From: DATGSL01 sp964645585 | GTDB lineage: Bacteria > Verrucomicrobiota > Verrucomicrobiia > Opitutales > T3Sed10-336 | Direction: 5' to 3' | DNA length: 43,645 nt | Assembly (NCBI GenBank): GCA_964645585.1 | Contig: CAZYAN010000035.1 | Span: 1 to 43,645, forward strand | Part shown: piece after piece, positions 39,887-43,645 of the stretch | Layout: each line of letters starts with the position of its first letter | Numbering within the stretch: the first letter of the stretch is position 1 | Position numbers and translations under genes: made by a program | The notes under the pieces: model-generated | The model's database searches: none | The model's input: the letters and a program-made list of their open reading frames with translations, nothing else | What the model was told of the DNA's origin: nothing

Positions 39887-40930
39887 TCACGGCTCCTCCG
39901 CCGCTGTCATTGGCGTCCGATACGCCCACTCTATGACCCGCACCACTTCGGCGGCACTCTCCGGGGTAATAATCATCGCCGCGTTACTCCTCAGTACTTG
40001 CTGGACGTTGTCATAAAACTCACCGCCGGGCGCGGCCGGTTTCATCTCCCGCTCCTCGTCCCGCCACGGCAGCTTTTCGCTGATTCCGTACTTTCGCTCA
40101 GGCGCCGGACCTTCGACAACCGTCAGCGGCGGCACGGCGGCCGGATCGTAATACCGCAAACGAGCGGTATCGGTGCCGTCGGCCGAAAGGGTGCCGTGGG
40201 ATCCGAGCAGCATCGTTCGGGGTGCCGGCAGCGCGCAGGCCGTCGTGCAGACAATATCCGCGGTCTGTCCGTTTTCAGCTTTCAGACACAGCGTAAAGTG
40301 GTCTTCACAATCTCCCGCGTCCTTTACGTGCTGCAGGTCCGCGAGAAGCGACTCCACCGGCGCGTCGAGCAAGTGCAACACGAGGTCGAGGATATGCGGA
40401 CCATGGTTGCTGAGCAAGCCGCCCTTGTTCACCCGCAGCGTCTGCCAATCATTCCGGCGCGCATAGTCAGCCCAGAAAATCCGTATGTGGAAGATGCGCC
40501 CCAAAACTCCGCTGTCGATGACCTCGCGCAAAAATCGAAATTCATCGCCAAACCGGCGCTGAAGGTGAACAAAAATCTTCCGGTTCGCCCCATTGGCAGC
40601 TTTGATGATGCGCAGCGCGCCTTCATGCGTGTCGGCCATTGGCTTTTCCAAAACACAATGGCGTCCCGATTCGAGAACTTTAACCGCATCCACCACATGA
40701 AGCGTGTTCGGGGTCGCCACAACGACGACCTCCGCGGAGGTCGCGCGCAGCAACGCATCGAGATCCGCATGGGCCGGACATCCCAGCTCCTTCTCGGCCT
40801 CCGCCCGTCGGCCGTCATCCCGATCCGCAACGTCGACGATCACAAAGTCCGACCGCTCGCGCAGCTGTTTGACGTGAATATTCCAGCCGGCCCGCCCGAG
40901 ACCAACCACGGCAATCGGTATCCGTTTCAT
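39887..40930 (-). CDS. Gfo/Idh/MocA family oxidoreductase, third in window
   Basis: 347-residue dehydrogenase. The N-terminus IPIAVVGLGRAGWNIHVKQL is the Rossmann motif, HCVLEKPMADTHEG the conserved EKP region and GGLLSNHGPHILDLVLHLLD the catalytic segment, here with Asn-His-Gly instead of the usual Gly-x-x-x-Asp-x-Gly pattern. The start ATG at 40930 directly precedes the first beta strand; an upstream in-frame start would add 14 residues. It lies on the same strand as the esterases upstream and the isomerase downstream but is separated from each by 100-320 bp. Likely a sugar or cyclitol dehydrogenase. Confidence 0.88.
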   Translation of the reverse strand: MKRIPIAVVGLGRAGWNIHVKQLRERSDFVIVDVADRDDGRRAEAEKELGCPAHADLDALLRATSAEVVVVATPNTLHVVDAVKVLESGRHCVLEKPMADTHEGALRIIKAANGANRKIFVHLQRRFGDEFRFLREVIDSGVLGRIFHIRIFWADYARRNDWQTLRVNKGGLLSNHGPHILDLVLHLLDAPVESLLADLQHVKDAGDCEDHFTLCLKAENGQTADIVCTTACALPAPRTMLLGSHGTLSADGTDTARLRYYDPAAVPPLTVVEGPAPERKYGISEKLPWRDEEREMKPAAPGGEFYDNVQQVLRSNAAMIITPESAAEVVRVIEWAYRTPMTAAEEP

Positions 40931-41029
40931 GAGCAATTCGACGACCTCAAGACACCCTTCCCCACCAGTCATGGCAAGCCTGTTCGTCCAAAGCCAGCCA
41001 CCCGAAAATCCTCGCTCCTCAGGACAAAA

Positions 41030-42109
41030 TTACGGTTTCAGCACCTCCCGAATCATTTCGTAGGCCCGCTCCCGAATCTCCGGCGGGAAATCGTGTCCGG
41101 CATCCGGGTACACCACCGTCAATTTCTCCTTCGCACCGTGACGTTCGAAAACCGGACCGACCGCTTCCACGATCCGGGCGACGCTTTCCCATTTAAAGTT
41201 TCCGTCATGAAGCGGTGCACTGACGAATACCGTACGCGGTGCCAGCGCGGATAGAAGATCAACAAAATCAAATGGAATTTCCTCCAACGGGTAGTCCAGA
41301 AGCCGGGGCATATAGTGCCGGCTCGTCCAGCCTTGGATATTTCCGTCTTTATAATCGCGAAACGAATCGAATCCGCAGCTCGACACCGTCACCCGAATAC
41401 GCGTGTCGAAAGCAGCGGTGAAGATCGCGTTGTGCCCCCCGAGCGAATGGCCGATCGCCCCGTATCCACGCCCGCTGTCGACAAACGGCAGGGAATCCAG
41501 GAGGTCGAGCGCGCGAACATTGTCCCAGATCGCCTTCATCGTGCCGCTAGCATAGCCGAGAACCTCGAGTTCCGGCTCATAGCCTCCCATAAACGGATAC
41601 GCCGGCGCCAGCGTCACATATCCCCGGATCGCGAGTTCCTCTGCGTAGCTCCGATTGACTTTGTCCGTCAGGCCGACGGCAACATCCGGTCCTCGGCTCC
41701 GATCGGTCGGATGAAGACAAAGCACCGCCGGCGCGCGCGTTTTTCCTCGGCGAACGTCCGCGGGAATCAGCAAGTAAGCCGGCACCCGGCTGCCCGGCTC
41801 CGTCCGAAACCGGATCTTCTGGCGCACATACGCACCGCAATCCACCTCTTCCAGCACTTCCATTTCGAGCGCCACCCGCCTTTCTCCACCAGGAAACGGT
41901 CCCATGACTTTCTCGGCCCGAGAAAGAATTTCAGCGCGAGTCCGCTCCCACTCCTCCGACCGGACCCCTCCCGGTCGCCCAACCGCCTCGGGCTCGGCGT
42001 TCCTTCCAAGTACATCCGAACTGCTCGGAACGAAAACCAACAGCGCTCCGATTGTTACAGCCATTGCCCGAAGGTGCCGTGACCGGGTTTGCTTGAGGAG
42101 TAACTTCAC
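41030..42109 (-). CDS. Secreted alpha/beta hydrolase (dienelactone hydrolase-like esterase)
   Basis: 359-residue hydrolase with an N-terminal hydrophobic signal region (about 12-31). The nucleophile Ser222 sits in AIGHSLGGHNAIF; the acid is probably the Asp in VSAPLHDGNFKW, and the His is in PDAGHDFPPE near residue 342. The GWTSRHYMPRLLDYP segment and the overall layout resemble acetylxylan- or glucuronoyl-type esterases rather than true dienelactone hydrolases. It lies 92 bp downstream of a second esterase gene on the same strand, suggesting deacylation of plant or algal polysaccharide in the periplasm. Confidence 0.82.
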   Translation of the reverse strand: MKLLLKQTRSRHLRAMAVTIGALLVFVPSSSDVLGRNAEPEAVGRPGGVRSEEWERTRAEILSRAEKVMGPFPGGERRVALEMEVLEEVDCGAYVRQKIRFRTEPGSRVPAYLLIPADVRRGKTRAPAVLCLHPTDRSRGPDVAVGLTDKVNRSYAEELAIRGYVTLAPAYPFMGGYEPELEVLGYASGTMKAIWDNVRALDLLDSLPFVDSGRGYGAIGHSLGGHNAIFTAAFDTRIRVTVSSCGFDSFRDYKDGNIQGWTSRHYMPRLLDYPLEEIPFDFVDLLSALAPRTVFVSAPLHDGNFKWESVARIVEAVGPVFERHGAKEKLTVVYPDAGHDFPPEIRERAYEMIREVLKP

Positions 42110-42201
42110 GCGGAGATCCTGAACAATCCGCGGCGACCCTTGCGATCCTTTTCAGCCCATCATCCCACCCTGTCAGGGCGGCGGAAATGGGAGCCAGAAT
42201 C

Positions 42202-43515
42202 TCACTCCGCTACCGCCCGGGCCTGCCGCAGGAGGAATTCATCAAATGCTTGCTGGATGTCTGCCGGGATCGCGTGAGCCATCGCGGGGCGGTATAAGAG
42301 TTCCTTCGTGCCGCGCAAGTTGTTCACGGCCGCCTGAACTCCATTCGCTGGACAAACCGGGTCGACCAGGCCAAGAGACACGATCGCGGCAGCTTCGGTC
42401 TTCCGCGCGAAAATTCCGCAGTCGTAATACCGGACTGTTTCCGCAACCGCGGCCCGTGCCGCTTCATCGTCAGCCCGCTGAAGCGGCTGCGGCCATCCGC
42501 CTTTTCGTCCGGCAACCTCACCGGAGAGGTCGCACATCGCCGGAACAGAAGCGGCGAGCGCCGTCACCCGCGGATCCAATCCCGCCGCCGCCAGCGCCTG
42601 CGCGCCGCCCTGACTCGATCCGCGCACCATGACGTCTTTTCCATTCCACTCCGCCCGCTCGCAAAGAAAATCAAGCGCGGTCACCAGCCGCAGAAACATT
42701 TCGCGAAAGTACCACGTCTCCCGCGACTCCATTCCCCGCACCCGGTAATCACGTAACGGCCCTCCGTTTTGCTCTTCATAAAAAGAAGCCGGCTCGCCGT
42801 TGGGCAATCCGTGCGCATTGATATCGAGTGCCAAAAATCCCATCGCCGCCTGACGCGCCGCACCGCCCAGACTCGACGAACGCACACCGGCGCCATGCAC
42901 GAGCAATACCGTCGGCAGCCCGCCTTCGGGCATCTTCTCCGGACGAGCCAAATACCCCGACACCGGAACCGTCCCTTCCTGGTGAATCGTCAAGTCCCAG
43001 CAGACTATTCCCTCCGCAGGCGATTCCACGGGCCGCAATTCGACCCGGCGCGGGATCTTCCGCCATTCCTGCTTCTGCTGCCGCCAAAACTCGTCAAAAT
43101 CGTCCGGTTCTTCCGTCGGCAGGCTCATCTCCTCCGGCGCAAAGAGCATCCCGATCGACGCCCGATGTTCCGTCGCGGGTTCGTCAACAAGCTGTATCAA
43201 GACTGTCACGACAACCTGCGCTGGATTCTCCTCCCTGACCGTCAGCACGACCGGTTTTTCGCTCACCGAGAATTCTCGCGTCTCTTTTTCTCCGGACCAT
43301 TCCCGCTCCAAGTGCAGCGTTCCCTTCCACGCGCGATCGAGCAGGGCCGGATCCACTTCCACCGTCACATTCGCCGGATCGCCCGCGCGGTAACAGCCGT
43401 CGGCACGATCCAGGGTCAAGGTCAGCGGCGCGGCGGAGGCCACTGTGACCAGCGCGAAAAAAAGCACAGCCGCCACCACGGTCCGGCGCAAAAGAATCGG
43501 GGACAAACGAATCAT
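42202..43515 (-). CDS. Acetylxylan esterase (AXE1/cephalosporin-C deacetylase family)
   Basis: 437-residue secreted esterase. A signal peptide occupies about residues 8-29 (LLRRTVVAAVLFFALVTVAS). A beta-rich N-terminal domain follows, then the alpha/beta-hydrolase core: DDFDEFWRQQ at its start, VRGSSQGGAQALAAAGLDPR with the nucleophile, GLVDPVCPANG with the acid and RPAMAHAIPAD with the His. This motif set is characteristic of the AXE1 family, which removes acetyl groups from xylan and xylo-oligosaccharides. The ATG at 43515 overlaps the stop codon of an open frame that runs in from the window edge. It is the most upstream complete gene of the minus-strand catabolic block. Confidence 0.9.
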   Translation of the reverse strand: MIRLSPILLRRTVVAAVLFFALVTVASAAPLTLTLDRADGCYRAGDPANVTVEVDPALLDRAWKGTLHLEREWSGEKETREFSVSEKPVVLTVREENPAQVVVTVLIQLVDEPATEHRASIGMLFAPEEMSLPTEEPDDFDEFWRQQKQEWRKIPRRVELRPVESPAEGIVCWDLTIHQEGTVPVSGYLARPEKMPEGGLPTVLLVHGAGVRSSSLGGAARQAAMGFLALDINAHGLPNGEPASFYEEQNGGPLRDYRVRGMESRETWYFREMFLRLVTALDFLCERAEWNGKDVMVRGSSQGGAQALAAAGLDPRVTALAASVPAMCDLSGEVAGRKGGWPQPLQRADDEAARAAVAETVRYYDCGIFARKTEAAAIVSLGLVDPVCPANGVQAAVNNLRGTKELLYRPAMAHAIPADIQQAFDEFLLRQARAVAE

Positions 43516-43645
43516 AGTCGAATTCTCCACCCGGCGCCGAACACGTCAAGCCGCCGCGCCGCGGCTCGCCCGTCCCCTTTCACCTGCGCCGGCGATTCCG
43601 GTGTTTCGTTCATGGACGCGGGAGAAGGCGCTTTCGGCGCGCTCG
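43512..43645 (-). CDS. Possible 3' end of a gene cut by the window edge
   Basis: Minus-strand frame open from the window edge. It contains MNETPESPAQVKGDG and ends in VFGAGWRIRL, with its TGA overlapping the ATG of the acetylxylan esterase gene (ATGA). The overlap is what coupled genes show, but the segment is short, Ala/Pro/Arg-rich and could be non-coding. Confidence 0.25.
   Translation of the reverse strand, partial: SAPKAPSPASMNETPESPAQVKGDGRAAARRLDVFGAGWRIRL

Noticed and set aside
39796..39896. Possible gene remnant ending PRQLLMPDHAGG
   Set aside because: Coding-like codons but no start, overlaps the end of the Gfo/Idh gene in another frame and matches no family I can name.

Overview
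The window (43.6 kb, GC-rich, two 100-N gaps) looks like a chromosomal segment of a Gram-negative bacterium of the PVC group, most likely Verrucomicrobiota (Opitutae-like). That placement is an inference. It rests on the lipid A genes, including an LpxC-FabZ fusion next to lpxA, an MCE/Mla lipid transporter, a prepilin-like H-x9-DG protein divergent from a LacI regulator, a sialate O-acetylesterase and clusters of Gfo/Idh/MocA dehydrogenases with esterases. No rRNA, tRNA, CRISPR array, phage or recognisable insertion sequence was seen.

Layout. 1-5.8 kb: cysQ-like phosphatase, UDP-glucuronate epimerase-like gene, GbsR/MarR-type regulator, a GxxExxY gene between inverted repeats, a small membrane protein, a 45-codon ORF and a first O-antigen ligase/polymerase. 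5.9-12.2 kb: glmS, then divergently a secreted protein with about 20 aromatic-proline repeats, coupled by overlap to mlaE-mlaF-mlaD. 12.2-14.4 kb: tsaC (probable CTG start), rpsR and hslO. 14.5-19.3 kb: an exopolysaccharide export operon (small secreted protein, outer-membrane beta-barrel, short Wza/OPX, Wzc tyrosine kinase) with a hairpin after each of the first two genes and an intrinsic terminator at its end. 19.5-29.9 kb: membrane-anchored TPR protein, CNNM/HlyC protein, hisC, a second O-antigen ligase paralogue coupled to an RmlD-like reductase, Gfo/Idh oxidoreductase, typA and osmC. 30-35.2 kb: an unknown gene split by a false assembly gap, prepilin-like protein, LacI regulator, exchanger-like membrane protein and sialate O-acetylesterase. 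35.2-37.5 kb: lpxA and lpxC-fabZ. 37.6-43.5 kb: a minus-strand sugar-catabolism block with two Gfo/Idh dehydrogenases, a TIM-barrel isomerase and two alpha/beta-hydrolase esterases.

Much of the window concerns the cell envelope: sugar-nucleotide supply (glmS, epimerase, RmlD-like), polymerisation or ligation (two Wzy/WaaL-like proteins), export (Wzc, short Wza, separate barrel), lipid A synthesis (lpxA, lpxC-fabZ) and phospholipid transport (mlaEFD plus the repeat protein).

The least explained signals are: (1) the 20-residue aromatic-proline repeat protein joined to the Mla genes; (2) three heptamer arrays with a TTGG core, each starting at the base after a stop codon; (3) a dispersed hairpin repeat (CGAATCTTC...GAAGATTCG) that supplies or abuts a stop codon and forms a tandem array at an assembly gap; (4) a 55-bp exact duplication around the second gap, which shows that gap is an artefact and restores a 143-aa gene.
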